Under the pieces are notes generated by a model. The model was not told the origin of the DNA. It saw nothing but the letters and a program-made list of their open reading frames with translations, and ran no database searches. The position numbers and the translations under genes are program-made. From positions 1 to 38,673 of the forward strand of contig JAMXAU010000007.1 of the NCBI GenBank assembly GCA_024281365.1: 38,673 nucleotides of DNA, written 5' to 3'. Shown here piece after piece: positions 8,759 through 18,125 of the stretch; position 1 is the first letter of the stretch; every line of letters begins with the position of its first letter. The DNA comes from Nitrospira sp. Lineage in GTDB: Bacteria; Nitrospirota; Nitrospiria; Nitrospirales; Nitrospiraceae.

Positions 8759-9331
8759 CTAGTGAGTCGTCTCCTGCAGGTTCCGTTTTTCATGTTCCGC
8801 TCTGAGATAGGTTGCAATTTTAATATTGAAAGTCAGAACCGCACTCTGTAGACCTCCGATTCGATTCAACTCCAAGTCCTCAATGAGCAACAATTCGTCT
8901 GCCGTCTCCAGGTCATGAATGAATCGACGGAGATCCTCGTATCGCCCACTCATCGACCCTTGTAACAAACCTTTGGTCGTATGGGCGACAGTGGTAGGCT
9001 CCGTCTTGTAGGACAACGCAGGCAGAACGACCCCCTCACGCTTGGCCTCATCCGAAATTCCCAACGCCAATGGGCCAAAGTCTCGCTCACCGGGAAGCAA
9101 CGCCCATACCTGAGTCAGATCCTTGGTGGCGTTCCTCGCTTCTCGGTGGTGCACCAACGACTGGCGCATAGTTCCCCATTCTGTCTCTACCCGTTGTCGC
9201 TTCGCTTGGAGATTTGCTAGCCCAACAGCATGCACGACAATCAGCACCACCAGTAGCCCAATTGCCAGGATACCCCAGGGTAGCAATGGGGCAAAGGGGT
9301 TCTGCAATAGAGCAATCAGACGTTCTTTCAC
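8759..9331 (-). CDS. PilO/GspM-like inner-membrane platform protein
   Basis: A 190-aa bitopic protein: short N-terminus, membrane helix at residues about 17-39, a coiled-coil stretch, then a ferredoxin-like domain with the GSMSGRYEDLRRFIHDLE pattern usual in PilO ('G.Y..l..Fl..le'). PilO pairs with PilN in the inner membrane and helps connect the ATPase/platform to the secretin. The start is GTG 9331, three bases after the PilN-like stop. Identification is from topology, the PilO-type motif and gene order. Confidence 0.75.
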   Translation of the reverse strand: MKERLIALLQNPFAPLLPWGILAIGLLVVLIVVHAVGLANLQAKRQRVETEWGTMRQSLVHHREARNATKDLTQVWALLPGERDFGPLALGISDEAKREGVVLPALSYKTEPTTVAHTTKGLLQGSMSGRYEDLRRFIHDLETADELLLIEDLELNRIGGLQSAVLTFNIKIATYLRAEHEKRNLQETTH

Positions 9332-9334
9332 TCT

Positions 9335-9964
9335 TCACACTCCGGGTTGCCGGTACTGCACGGTCACATCAAATTCCACCAGCCCACTCGACCCGACTCG
9401 GTGCTGAGCCAACACCGGATTCTTGAACGTAGCATGATTTTGGAGCCCAACCGTAAAAGCCGTAACCTCTTCCAGGTCCGTCGCAGTTCCAGTGAGCTGA
9501 ACGGTCTTGCCAGCCTGATCAAGATGAATACTCGTGAGCGAGAGGTGTGGAGGAATCGCTTGCTCCAATTCCGTTAAAAACGTGGTCCAAGAGAATGTCC
9601 GCTTTTCGAGCAACTGATTCGCCAGATCAACTTCGGAGGACAATCGTTTCAACGCACCTTCGGATAGGTCAATCCCCTCATTCCTGGCCTCAGCTATCAC
9701 CAGATGATCCAGTTGACGAACTCGCTCCAGTTCAGCCTCAATGATCTGGCTCTCCTCATAGATCAAGACTCCTTGCCAGATATTCCAGGCGATAGCCAAG
9801 AGAAGTCCGATGCATCCGCTGATCAACCATGTCCGATAAGTTGCCATCCCCACGCGATACCGGCTGGATAGGTTGATCTCGAACTGCCGTCCGGCATGAT
9901 TCCGTGATCCCGTCTGCCCAAAGAATTCAACGGGCCATGTGCTCCACGAGCTCTTCAGTGCCAT
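9335..9964 (-). CDS. PilN-like inner-membrane platform protein
   Basis: A 209-aa protein when read from ATG 9964, one base after the PilM/GspL-like stop. The open frame extends upstream to 10072 inside that gene, but this is not needed. It carries the PilN-type FEINLS block just before a membrane helix (about residues 46-68), then a coiled coil and a ferredoxin-like periplasmic domain (TFLTELEQAIPPHLSLTSI, VQLTGTATDLEEVTAFTVGL). In type IV pilus systems the INL motif of PilN docks onto PilM; the same contact is expected with the gene product upstream. Confidence 0.8.
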   Translation of the reverse strand: MALKSSWSTWPVEFFGQTGSRNHAGRQFEINLSSRYRVGMATYRTWLISGCIGLLLAIAWNIWQGVLIYEESQIIEAELERVRQLDHLVIAEARNEGIDLSEGALKRLSSEVDLANQLLEKRTFSWTTFLTELEQAIPPHLSLTSIHLDQAGKTVQLTGTATDLEEVTAFTVGLQNHATFKNPVLAQHRVGSSGLVEFDVTVQYRQPGV

Positions 9965-9965
9965 G

Positions 9966-10961
9966 CTATGAGACCCCTGCAATTGCGACCAGTGAAGCCA
10001 TGCCTTGCTGGCTCCCTTTCGCCCCCCATCCAAGCTTCTCGACCGACTTCCAACTGAATTGTTGGACGACAAGTTGAAGTTGTTCCTGAAGCTCTGATTG
10101 CAATGAGGCTATCTCCCCATCGGCGCAGATCACTGCATCATGAATGTCGATCGAAGGATACTGCTGTTGACAGATCTCGAGCGAAGCACGGCATTCGTCA
10201 AGGATCCTGTTCAGGAAATCGACACTGGCCGCTATCTCTGATGCATCCAGGCCCAACAGTTTGCATCGGTAAAACACGATTCGCCCTCGCTGAAAGATCA
10301 TGATTGTCAGCGATCGATCGGATAGCGTAACCCACAACAGGTCCTGACCTACCCAGCTCGTTCCCCGTGAAATCCTTTTCCAGAGATCAACCAGCCGCAA
10401 GCTGGTGATTCCCACCTCGGAAGGAGTCAGTCCAGCAGATTCACAAAGTGATTCGTATTGCCTGAGGATCGACTCCTGAATGGCCACAGCCAGAACCGTG
10501 TACCGATGCTCCGGACCTTCACCATGACCACTAAAGACCTGCGACACAACCTTCGCGTTAGTCAGCGGAAAGATCTGTTCTTGCCCCAATCGCCACCGAA
10601 TCAACGCATCGCACTCCTCACGTCTGGTTGGAACCTGATCGAGATGCAGAACGGCCGTTCGCACCGCCGTGTCAGGAAGCAAGACCGCGATGCGCCGAGG
10701 AAGTTCGGACAAGAAGGCTCCTCTCTTGATAAAACGCTTCTCATCTGCGCCGGTTAATGCACGAATCTGCGGAGCCAATATCGATGCTTGTGACACATTG
10801 TCAACTGTGGGTGAAGACTTGATCGTTCCTACTTGAAGGGGAGACATGCCGTATCTCTGGTGAAGGCGCCCACTCCAGCTTCGCTCACACTCCGCCCATC
10901 CGAGCCAGTCCGTGCCAAATTTCAAACACCGTTGCGGACGACGCCCGAGTAAATCCCACAT
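9966..10961 (-). CDS. PilM/GspL-like actin-fold cytoplasmic protein
   Basis: A 331-aa soluble protein starting at ATG 10961, four bases after the gspE stop. The middle part shows the PilM/GspL arrangement: RIAVLLPDTAVRTAVLHL, then RREECDALIRWRLGQEQIFP, then a strand-rich region and SLRLVDLW. The phosphate-binding loop of active PilM proteins (DIGSSSVK type) is replaced near residue 16 by a degenerate FGTDWLGWAE, closer to the non-nucleotide-binding GspL cytoplasmic domain. It likely couples the GspE ATPase to the PilN-like protein. No membrane helix is present, which favours PilM over full-length GspL. Confidence 0.72.
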   Translation of the reverse strand: MWDLLGRRPQRCLKFGTDWLGWAECERSWSGRLHQRYGMSPLQVGTIKSSPTVDNVSQASILAPQIRALTGADEKRFIKRGAFLSELPRRIAVLLPDTAVRTAVLHLDQVPTRREECDALIRWRLGQEQIFPLTNAKVVSQVFSGHGEGPEHRYTVLAVAIQESILRQYESLCESAGLTPSEVGITSLRLVDLWKRISRGTSWVGQDLLWVTLSDRSLTIMIFQRGRIVFYRCKLLGLDASEIAASVDFLNRILDECRASLEICQQQYPSIDIHDAVICADGEIASLQSELQEQLQLVVQQFSWKSVEKLGWGAKGSQQGMASLVAIAGVS

Positions 10962-10965
10962 TTCA

Positions 10966-12693
10966 CTAGCCTTCCTCGCTGAACGTGACGCGATTGATCT
11001 CGCGAAGGGATGTCTCGCCGTTCAAGACCTTTTTGAGAGCCGACTGCCGAAGGGTAATCATTCCATCAGTGACCGCCCGATATCTAATTTCCGAGAGGGG
11101 GCGTTCCGCGTGAATCATCTCCTTGATCTCGTCTGTCAAATCCAGAAATTCCGTGATGCATTTTCTCCCTCGGTATCCAGTCCCATGACATTGCGGACAC
11201 CCTGTTCCTTCGTAAAATAGCGTGTCCTTGTATTGGTTATAGTCCAACCCTGACTCCTCAATCAGGGCCTGCTGGGCTTTCATGGGAGTCCGGCACGACG
11301 GACACAGGATTCGAACCAATCGTTGCGCCAGCACGCAGTTGAGGGCGGCCAGAAAATTATAGGCATCAATCCCCATCGAAGCGAACCGGCCAATGACATC
11401 AAAGACGTTGTTGGCATGAACCGTCGTCAGAACCAAATGTCCGGTTAGGGCAGACTGAATAGCGATCTGCGCGGTCTCAGCATCGCGAATTTCGCCGACC
11501 ATAATCTTATCCGGATCATGACGGAGAACAGACCGAAGACCTCGGGCAAAGGTGAGCCCTTTTTTTTCATTCACCGGAATCTGCACCACACCCGACAGCT
11601 GGTATTCGACCGGATCTTCGATCGTGATCAGCTTGTCTTCCAGCGTGTTCATTTCCGAGATAGCGGCATACAAGGTTGTGGTCTTCCCGCTTCCAGTCGG
11701 CCCGGTCACCAACACCATGCCATGCGGGCGCGTGATCGATTTTCGAAATCGCTTCAGATCTTCCGGATTGAAGCCAAGCCGCTCAAGCTTCAAGTCCGAG
11801 ACTCCGGTCGCAATGGAATCTCGATCCAGGATTCTGATGACCACGGACTCCCCAAAGACACTCGGCAAGATGGACACGCGGAAATCCACTGTTTTTCGAT
11901 CCAGCCTCATACGGAAACTTCCGTCTTGAGGAACACGGCGCTCCGCAATGTCGAGATCCGACATGACTTTGAGACGAGACACCAGGGGCGCGTGCAATCG
12001 AATGTCCAACGGATCCATGGCCGGAACCAGAATCCCATCGACACGCAATTTGACATTGGTCGCACGATCCGCCGCCTCAATATGGATATCGCTCGCTCGG
12101 CGTTGCATGGCGTTCAATAGAATTGAGTCCAGCAGTTTGACCGTTGGGCTCTGATCTTCTCCGGCATGATCCAGCGCGAGTATCTCTTCCCCTCGCTCAT
12201 CTTCTTTAACCAAGACCGATCGATACTCCGCTTCAAACTCGCGGAGTACTTGACTCGACCCTTCACTGCGTTCCAACGCCGCCAAGATGGCGCTTCTGGA
12301 GCTGACAACCAGCTCCAACGGTTTTCCTATCAATAATTCCAGTTCGTCCAGTCCAAGCAGGTTGTGAGGTTCCGCAACGGCAATCGTCAATACCCCGGCC
12401 TGCTCGTTCAGAGGCACAAAAGGAACGCGCTGCATCCATTTGATCGATATGGACTCATAGTACTGAGGAGCGATGCGAAAGTTTGTCAATGGATCGTACG
12501 TCAGCCCGTATTGACTGGCTAGCGCATGAGCGAGCTGGTCTTCCGACAGAAGTCCGGCATCGGTCAAAGCCTTCCCCAAGGCAGCTGGCACTCCCTTCAC
12601 ACGGAGAAAGACCTCTTCCACCTTGTGCCTCGTAAGCACACCCTGACCGACCAAGACCTCTGCCAAGCTAGGTCGCGCTAGGCTACGTGGCAT
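10966..12693 (-). CDS. gspE: Type II secretion assembly ATPase GspE/PilB
   Basis: Cytoplasmic hexameric ATPase that drives pseudopilus assembly. From the frame's GTG 12699, landmarks are: N-terminal MshEN/GSPII_E_N domain (about 1-150), Walker A GPTGSGKTT (333-341), Asp box IEDPVEY (360-366), Walker B KIMVGEIRD (398-406), His box LTGHLVLTTVHAN (418-430), and the zinc-binding tetracysteine CPSC (466-469) and CPQC (501-504). All catalytic motifs are intact. I prefer ATG 12693 because GGGAG lies 7-8 bases upstream of it and too close to the GTG. It sits 45 bp after gspF. No retraction ATPase (PilT) gene is nearby, which favours secretion over twitching. Confidence 0.95.
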   Translation of the reverse strand: MPRSLARPSLAEVLVGQGVLTRHKVEEVFLRVKGVPAALGKALTDAGLLSEDQLAHALASQYGLTYDPLTNFRIAPQYYESISIKWMQRVPFVPLNEQAGVLTIAVAEPHNLLGLDELELLIGKPLELVVSSRSAILAALERSEGSSQVLREFEAEYRSVLVKEDERGEEILALDHAGEDQSPTVKLLDSILLNAMQRRASDIHIEAADRATNVKLRVDGILVPAMDPLDIRLHAPLVSRLKVMSDLDIAERRVPQDGSFRMRLDRKTVDFRVSILPSVFGESVVIRILDRDSIATGVSDLKLERLGFNPEDLKRFRKSITRPHGMVLVTGPTGSGKTTTLYAAISEMNTLEDKLITIEDPVEYQLSGVVQIPVNEKKGLTFARGLRSVLRHDPDKIMVGEIRDAETAQIAIQSALTGHLVLTTVHANNVFDVIGRFASMGIDAYNFLAALNCVLAQRLVRILCPSCRTPMKAQQALIEESGLDYNQYKDTLFYEGTGCPQCHGTGYRGRKCITEFLDLTDEIKEMIHAERPLSEIRYRAVTDGMITLRQSALKKVLNGETSLREINRVTFSEEG

Positions 12694-12738
12694 GGACACA
12701 CTCCCGAAGCCTCATGAATTCTCCTTCACCCTCGCAGT

Positions 12739-13953
12739 CTACCCGCCCACAGTTCCAGCCATCTGAAAAACAGGAAGGTACATCACAATCACAATCCCGC
12801 CCACCAGGACTCCCATCACAAGTAACAACGCCGGTTCCATCCAAGTCGTAAGCTGGCCGAGTCGTGTATCAATATCTGCTTCGTAAAATTCCGCCACATC
12901 CTTCAGCATGGATTCCAGTGACCCCGTCTCCTCACCAACCGACAACATTTCAATCACAAGCTTGGGCAGTACCTGACAGCGCTCCAAGGCATCCGCTAAG
13001 GTTGTTCCCTCTCGAATTTCCTCAACGGCTCCAGCCAAACGAGAGGAGATGAAGCGATTTGAGACAGCTGCCCGTGCACCCTGCAAAGCATCCACGAGTG
13101 GGGTTCCTCCGGCCAAAATGGTCCCCAATGTTCTCGTAAACTGCACGGCGTTATGCTCAACCGCTACCATTCCCACCAATGGAAGATTCAGTATGAAACG
13201 GTCAATCATAAGCTGCCCTGCAGAAGTGGCATAATAGGTGCGAATTCCAAGTATTACACCGGCCAGGGCGATCGTCGCAGCCAAGCCCCATACCTCTGCA
13301 TGCGCAACCAGCTGCAACAACAGCTGTGTTGCCCATGGCAAGGTCTTCCCCGTCTCTCCATAGACGGAAACAAACGTCGGCATCACATAGGCCACCAAGA
13401 ATCCGATCACGGCCATGCCGATCACAATGAGGAAGATCGGATACGAAATCGCCTTTGTCATTTTCTGACGAAGCCCGATCATCAGTTTCAGATAGGCAAC
13501 ATATCGCTGCAGCACCTCCGAAAGATTGCCAGACTGCTCACCTGCCTTGATGGTCGCCACGTAGAGATCGGGGAAATACGAGGTATGTTTTGCCAATGCC
13601 TCCGAGGCAGAGGCACCACTTCTGATATCTTCCTTTACTTCTCGCAACACCTGTCGAAATCCTGGATGCCCCGCACGATCGATCAACAAGTCCCAGACTC
13701 GCAAGATCGGCAACCCGGACTTGATAAGCGCCAACAACTCCTGATTAAAGATCATGAACTGCCCGAGAGGAAGCCCACCGAACGACCACGATCGTGGGGT
13801 TGGTATTGAGTTGGCTCCATGGCGATGGAGTGTAAAAACCAGCAGTCCTTGTGATTCGAGTTTCGCGCGAACGGCCGCTTCCCCGTCTCCTTCCAGAGAG
13901 CCTTGGATCATGGATCCGTCAGATCGTGCGACTCGGTATGCAAATACTGCCAT
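12739..13953 (-). CDS. gspF: Type II secretion platform protein GspF/PilC
   Basis: A 404-aa polytopic inner-membrane protein with two repeated GspF domains (about residues 70-190 and 275-395) and hydrophobic segments near 170-190, 220-240 and 375-400. Conserved stretches are FNQELLALIKSGLPIL, LKLMIGLRQKMTKAISYPIF and GEETGSLESMLKDVAEFYE. It anchors the GspE ATPase and moves pseudopilin subunits out of the membrane. The ATG at 13953 has GGAG immediately upstream. It lies 44 bp after the LysM lipoprotein gene. Confidence 0.95.
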   Translation of the reverse strand: MAVFAYRVARSDGSMIQGSLEGDGEAAVRAKLESQGLLVFTLHRHGANSIPTPRSWSFGGLPLGQFMIFNQELLALIKSGLPILRVWDLLIDRAGHPGFRQVLREVKEDIRSGASASEALAKHTSYFPDLYVATIKAGEQSGNLSEVLQRYVAYLKLMIGLRQKMTKAISYPIFLIVIGMAVIGFLVAYVMPTFVSVYGETGKTLPWATQLLLQLVAHAEVWGLAATIALAGVILGIRTYYATSAGQLMIDRFILNLPLVGMVAVEHNAVQFTRTLGTILAGGTPLVDALQGARAAVSNRFISSRLAGAVEEIREGTTLADALERCQVLPKLVIEMLSVGEETGSLESMLKDVAEFYEADIDTRLGQLTTWMEPALLLVMGVLVGGIVIVMYLPVFQMAGTVGG

Positions 13954-13997
13954 AGCTCCGGCCCTTCACCCCCGATCAGTGAATTGCGCCAACAGGA

Positions 13998-14831
13998 CTA
14001 CCTTTGTTCGGCTTCTGATCCATCAGCAACCGACTCCGGCAACCAAAGATTCTGCCCCGCTTGAATATAATCTGTGGAGAGCGCATTGAGAGCCATAAGC
14101 TGACGCACGGAGGTATGATATCGTTGGGCAAGGCTCCAGAGTGTATCTCCGTGCTTGATCATGATTTGTGAGCGTGTGGCGAGTATCAATGATTGAGTTG
14201 GAACCTCTTCTCGGTCAACCGAATTTTGGCCAGACATCGCCTCATCCAATGGTGAGAGGACTCGACGGCCGTCTGGAGAATCGCTGAACGAGACGGTCTC
14301 TTTCGTACCTACCGGCACTGCTCTCAGCTGCTTCTCTACCGGAAGATCCATGATTGTTGGAGCAACACTTCCAGCCGCCTGCTTCTCGATCCTTGATAGT
14401 TGCTTTCGTAGCTGTTTGAGCTGGCTCTGGAGTACTGCTCCCGTCCGTGCGATTCGCTCTCGATCAGCCCTGGACTCAGCTAACTCTTCCCGTTGCAAAC
14501 CAATCACATGTCGAGCCTCGCTCAATCGGCGCTCTGCTTCTCGAACGCGCCCGTCAAGCTGCGCCCGAACCACCTGAGCCTCGGCCAATTCCTGGTTTCG
14601 CACCTCGACCTCTGCACGCAATTCCGCCATCGTGCGCTGTGCATCTTTCAATGATCCATTGAGCACATCGGCCGTGAGCTGAAGATCCGACATCTTTGGA
14701 TCACCAAGCAGATCAAACGCACGACAAGCTACAAGGTTGAGAAGAATCAGCCCAAGACCAAAAGTTCTCCATACCTGATTCCATCCGAAAGCCTTGCATA
14801 CGCACGATAATGTATGACCGTCGAAGTTCAT
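13998..14831 (-). CDS. LysM-domain lipoprotein with coiled coil, inside the secretion operon
   Basis: A 277-aa protein from ATG 14831, seven bases after the gspG stop; the longer frame to 14909 would overlap gspG and lacks need. The N-terminus has a hydrophobic segment ending in LLNLVAC, a lipobox, so it should be lipid-anchored. A long coiled coil follows (about residues 55-150, rich in Glu/Arg/Leu heptads). The C-terminal LysM domain (MIKHGDTLWSLAQRYHTSVR ... IQAGQNLWLP) should bind peptidoglycan. Placed between gspG and gspF, it is a candidate for positioning or stabilising the secretin in the cell wall, in the way FimV/TspA or pilotin-type proteins do. That role is inferred from domains and location. 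Confidence 0.8.
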   Translation of the reverse strand: MNFDGHTLSCVCKAFGWNQVWRTFGLGLILLNLVACRAFDLLGDPKMSDLQLTADVLNGSLKDAQRTMAELRAEVEVRNQELAEAQVVRAQLDGRVREAERRLSEARHVIGLQREELAESRADRERIARTGAVLQSQLKQLRKQLSRIEKQAAGSVAPTIMDLPVEKQLRAVPVGTKETVSFSDSPDGRRVLSPLDEAMSGQNSVDREEVPTQSLILATRSQIMIKHGDTLWSLAQRYHTSVRQLMALNALSTDYIQAGQNLWLPESVADGSEAEQR

Positions 14832-14838
14832 ACCTGAA

Positions 14839-15240
14839 TTACCACTTGTTATAGGGAACCCCATTGGTCCCAATAAGATCCGACCCTGAATACACGTCAA
14901 AGATACCACCCTCAGTTGGCTCGCTGATTTCTTGCCAAGAACTGGAAGAATTCGTAAACGGGTCTTTGGGGAGGGCCCGAAGATACCCCGTCGCCACCAA
15001 CCCCTCTAACGATAGCGGATACTTCCCCTGATCCGCACGGTGATGGTCCAATAAGTCACGCAGCATGAACAAATCCTGCCGCAATACCGTTTCTCTCGCC
15101 TTAATCAACGAGGACTGGTAGGACGGAGCTGCGATAGTAGCGAGAATGCCGATGATGGACACAACAATCATGAGTTCGACCAGCGTGAAGCCATTTGCAT
15201 TCCATCCGGTTACTCTACCAATCCTGATATTTGGAGCCAT
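14839..15240 (-). CDS. gspG: Major pseudopilin GspG-like
   Basis: A 133-aa pseudopilin from ATG 15240 (the frame opens at TTG 15243). The prepilin peptidase site is NANG/FTLVELMIVV with the canonical Glu5, followed by the hydrophobic helix and a compact C-terminal domain with LPKDPF and a DVYSGSD segment like the calcium-binding end of GspG. Length is typical of GspG. It overlaps the preceding pseudopilin gene by 26 bases and is followed seven bases later by the LysM lipoprotein gene. Confidence 0.88.
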   Translation of the reverse strand: MAPNIRIGRVTGWNANGFTLVELMIVVSIIGILATIAAPSYQSSLIKARETVLRQDLFMLRDLLDHHRADQGKYPLSLEGLVATGYLRALPKDPFTNSSSSWQEISEPTEGGIFDVYSGSDLIGTNGVPYNKW

Positions 15241-15721
15241 CAATTGCGACCGCCTCGCTTTGTGTCATGACATCATAGACATCTTCACCACACCAACTGA
15301 TTGGCTTGGCTTGATCCTTGTAACAGCGCAACCGCCAGTCCGGTTTCCCAGTCAATGGATCGATCGGCATGCTCCGTAAGTACCGTCTCATCGTCGTACC
15401 TCGAACTGTGGCCTCTTCCCCCGTCAGTTTTACTCCCAACAAGGTCTCAAGAGTCTTGGGATAACCATACTGACCTGAAACTTCCTTACAGACCAACCTA
15501 TTCTTCACACAGGCAGGTCCCAGCAACACATCCCCATCACGGTTCCATTCCAACTTGAACGAGTCAATGGCGCTTCGAATCGTTCGAAGCTGTTGACGTA
15601 ATTCCATTTCCTGAGTCCGTTTCGTCGAGACCTTACTCAGTGGCATCGCCACCGACGCCAGAATCGCAATAATCGTCATGGCAACGAGGATCTCAACTAG
15701 GGTGAGCCCATCCTCCCTCAC
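15215..15721 (-). CDS. Second GspG-type pseudopilin
   Basis: A 168-aa prepilin-like protein with a very short leader (MREDG) before LTLVEILVAMTIIAILAS, containing Glu5. The C-terminal part carries the GspG-type SMPIDPLTGKPDWRLRCY and ends in a DVMTQSEAVAIDGSKYQDW segment resembling the GspG C-terminus. The start is GTG 15721, overlapping the gspD stop in a GTGA arrangement, so translation is coupled. With gspG next to it, the operon has two major-type pseudopilins; which forms the shaft cannot be told from sequence. Confidence 0.82.
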   Translation of the reverse strand: MREDGLTLVEILVAMTIIAILASVAMPLSKVSTKRTQEMELRQQLRTIRSAIDSFKLEWNRDGDVLLGPACVKNRLVCKEVSGQYGYPKTLETLLGVKLTGEEATVRGTTMRRYLRSMPIDPLTGKPDWRLRCYKDQAKPISWCGEDVYDVMTQSEAVAIDGSKYQDW

Positions 15722-18060
15722 CGGACTCGCACCACACCCGCCCCCACGACTCCAAGTGATGCCTGCACCGAGCTCCTGGAATCAAACAGTTCCACGCGAA
15801 CCGGGGATACTCCGGGCGCCTTGGCAAGAAAAGTGACCCCCACGGTCCGTTTGGCTTGTCCAGCTGAACGAGCCAAACGGAACATGATGGTACCTGCGTC
15901 ACCTTCACCGCCCTCCCCCCCAATTTCCCCACTCCTGGTCAACTCTGCATCGTCCAATCGCTTGAACTGCAAAATATTGGGGTCGTATTCCAGTCTAAAC
16001 CCGCTTTCGTCGGATGGGCGGACTTGCCCGTCTATGATGGAAAGCGTGACTTCCTTACCGAATTGAACAATCGAGTCCTCCGGCTTGATCACCACTTGAG
16101 GACCAGGCGTCGCCGATTGACCTAACGAGCGACCCATATTCGGCTGTCCATTCCCCTTATCCAAAATCCCATCGCGAGAGAATGCCTTCCCATCTTCATT
16201 TTGCATCAAGGTCGAAAGCCTTCTAGCGGAACCAGGAAAGATGGGGCGAGTCGCATAATTAAATTCCGTACCAGACCAAAACGCGTGATGGCCGCCACCA
16301 GGGAGAAGCGTCGGTTGAGCAATATGGGGCGTAATGGTGAGAATCACTTCGGTTGTGACACGTTTTGTCTCAAATGAGCTCAGCATATTTCCAATCAGCG
16401 GCAAATCTCCGATCCATGGAGCCGTGACTCTTGTTCGTTTGTCTTCTTCTTGCAGAAGCCCTCCGAGAACTATCGTCTCCCCATCACGCATACTCAGGGT
16501 CGTTTCTGCTGAACGGTTACCAAATTTGAATTGCTGAATGCGGGGAGCATCCTGGAGGATCTCTTTCTCCCCAACTCGAACAACTTCGACTTTCATCTTC
16601 AACGACAATTCATTACCCAGTCGGATCGAAGGCTCAACGGTCAACTTGACACCCGTATCCCGAAATTCTATCGATGTGACTGTAGACGTCGTCGGAACGG
16701 CTCCGGTTGTGGCTTGTCCAGGCAGCACATTGGTGGTTGAAAGAAGAATCGGTTGTTTATCTCCGATGTTAATCTCCGCCTTCTTGTTGTTCATGACGCG
16801 GACCTTCGGTGACGCGAGGGTCTTGGCGTCGGATTGCTGCTTGAAAAAATCCAGTAACATCGTGGTCGGCAGTTTGAAGAGATAATTACTGGGTCCGAGG
16901 TCGGTCAGTTGCCGATACGTCATATGCACCGCCTCAGCCGCCAATGGCCCTGCGAACCCTGCCGCCACCAACCCGGCTCCGGCTTGCTTGGGATAGCTTA
17001 GTCCATACTTCTGATCTTTTGTTCGATTGACCTCCAGCACCTCCAGATCAAAGAGCACTTCCGGCTCGGATCGGTCGTTGGCCAGAATAATCTTCTCGGC
17101 AAGTTCCAACTTCTCCGGTTGATCACGCATGACAATGGCATTCAGCTGTTCGTTTGCGTGCATCCGCTTCGAATCCAACATACTCTTGAGCAACAGCACC
17201 ATATCCTTAGCTTTAGCCGTCGACAAATAGAACGTTCTAATCATTAGGTCTTGATACTGCTCTTGCTTCTGCTTGGTATCTGGGCTAACCACCAATACTG
17301 TTGGCGAGACCTGCCTGGAGAACAAGCTGTTACTATTGAGAATCAGCTGCAACGCGTCTTCGAACGGTGTCTCCTGAACGGAGATTGAAATCGGGTCGTT
17401 CCGAACATCCTTGTCAAAAATCAGGGTGAATCCACCAGCCTTTGCCACGCCTTCCAAAACTTCCCTGATACCGGCATTCTTGAACTTCAGTGTGACGGGC
17501 TGTCTCGAACGTTCGGCTCTCGTACGAGCTTGTTCTTCCTCAGTGAGACGACTGATGCTCTCTAATGGCTCTTGGTATGTGGGGTCGAGCTCTGCAGCGC
17601 GTGTAAATCTGCTCAATGCTTCATCAGTTCGTCCAAGTTGTGCCAATCGCTCAGCTTCAAGATACTGAGACCGGGACTCTTTCACACGAATCGTATCCTG
17701 AAATCCCGCCTGGTATTCGGCGTTCGAAGGTTCGATCGCAAGCGCGCGCTTGAATTCCTCCAGTGCGAGATCAATCTGCTTTTCTTTGAGCAGGGTACGG
17801 CCTCGTTCGGCATGTCCCGCGGCAGCACGCTCACGAGCCAGCGCATACTTACCCTGCAGAGCAACATTGAACGGATCGTCTTTTAATGCTTGCTTGTAGG
17901 CAAGACTCGCCTCTTCCCATCGCTCTGAAGCCAGATGCTGATCTCCACGCTTGACATCCGGCGAGACAAAGAACGAGCAGCCCGTAATCCACAAGACGCA
18001 AAAACCCAGCACAGTGCCTACGAGGTGAAAATAGAGACAGGTTTTCCGATGAGAAATCAC
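15718..18060 (-). CDS. gspD: Secretin GspD with N-terminal TPR and C-terminal cohesin domains
   Basis: Outer-membrane secretin, 780 aa from GTG 18060. Order: lipoprotein signal ending WITGC (Cys28), TPR repeats (about 35-170), N0/STN domain (PVTLKFKNAGIREVLEGVAK, from about 188), N1 domain with LNAIVMRDQPEKL (about 306-318), secretin core (VLFDLEVLEVNR to about 590, with SPKVRVMNNKKAEI and TEVILTITPHI), and a C-terminal cohesin-type domain (from VVIKPEDSIVQFG to the end). The frame also allows GTG 18111, but its Shine-Dalgarno is too close and a promoter-like sequence at 18126-18153 would leave almost no leader; GTG 18060 has AGAGGT at proper spacing. It is the first gene of the secretion operon. 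Confidence 0.93.
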   Translation of the reverse strand: MISHRKTCLYFHLVGTVLGFCVLWITGCSFFVSPDVKRGDQHLASERWEEASLAYKQALKDDPFNVALQGKYALARERAAAGHAERGRTLLKEKQIDLALEEFKRALAIEPSNAEYQAGFQDTIRVKESRSQYLEAERLAQLGRTDEALSRFTRAAELDPTYQEPLESISRLTEEEQARTRAERSRQPVTLKFKNAGIREVLEGVAKAGGFTLIFDKDVRNDPISISVQETPFEDALQLILNSNSLFSRQVSPTVLVVSPDTKQKQEQYQDLMIRTFYLSTAKAKDMVLLLKSMLDSKRMHANEQLNAIVMRDQPEKLELAEKIILANDRSEPEVLFDLEVLEVNRTKDQKYGLSYPKQAGAGLVAAGFAGPLAAEAVHMTYRQLTDLGPSNYLFKLPTTMLLDFFKQQSDAKTLASPKVRVMNNKKAEINIGDKQPILLSTTNVLPGQATTGAVPTTSTVTSIEFRDTGVKLTVEPSIRLGNELSLKMKVEVVRVGEKEILQDAPRIQQFKFGNRSAETTLSMRDGETIVLGGLLQEEDKRTRVTAPWIGDLPLIGNMLSSFETKRVTTEVILTITPHIAQPTLLPGGGHHAFWSGTEFNYATRPIFPGSARRLSTLMQNEDGKAFSRDGILDKGNGQPNMGRSLGQSATPGPQVVIKPEDSIVQFGKEVTLSIIDGQVRPSDESGFRLEYDPNILQFKRLDDAELTRSGEIGGEGGEGDAGTIMFRLARSAGQAKRTVGVTFLAKAPGVSPVRVELFDSRSSVQASLGVVGAGVVRVR

Positions 18061-18125
18061 AACACCTCTCTCATACGGGATGAAATGGGTAGAAGCGAAG
18101 GGTGCCCTCACCCCTCCATCAATTT

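Noticed and set aside
11298-11312. tRNA T-loop-like string GGATTCGAACC
   Set aside because: It lies within gspE coding sequence (the cysteine motif region) and no cloverleaf surrounds it.
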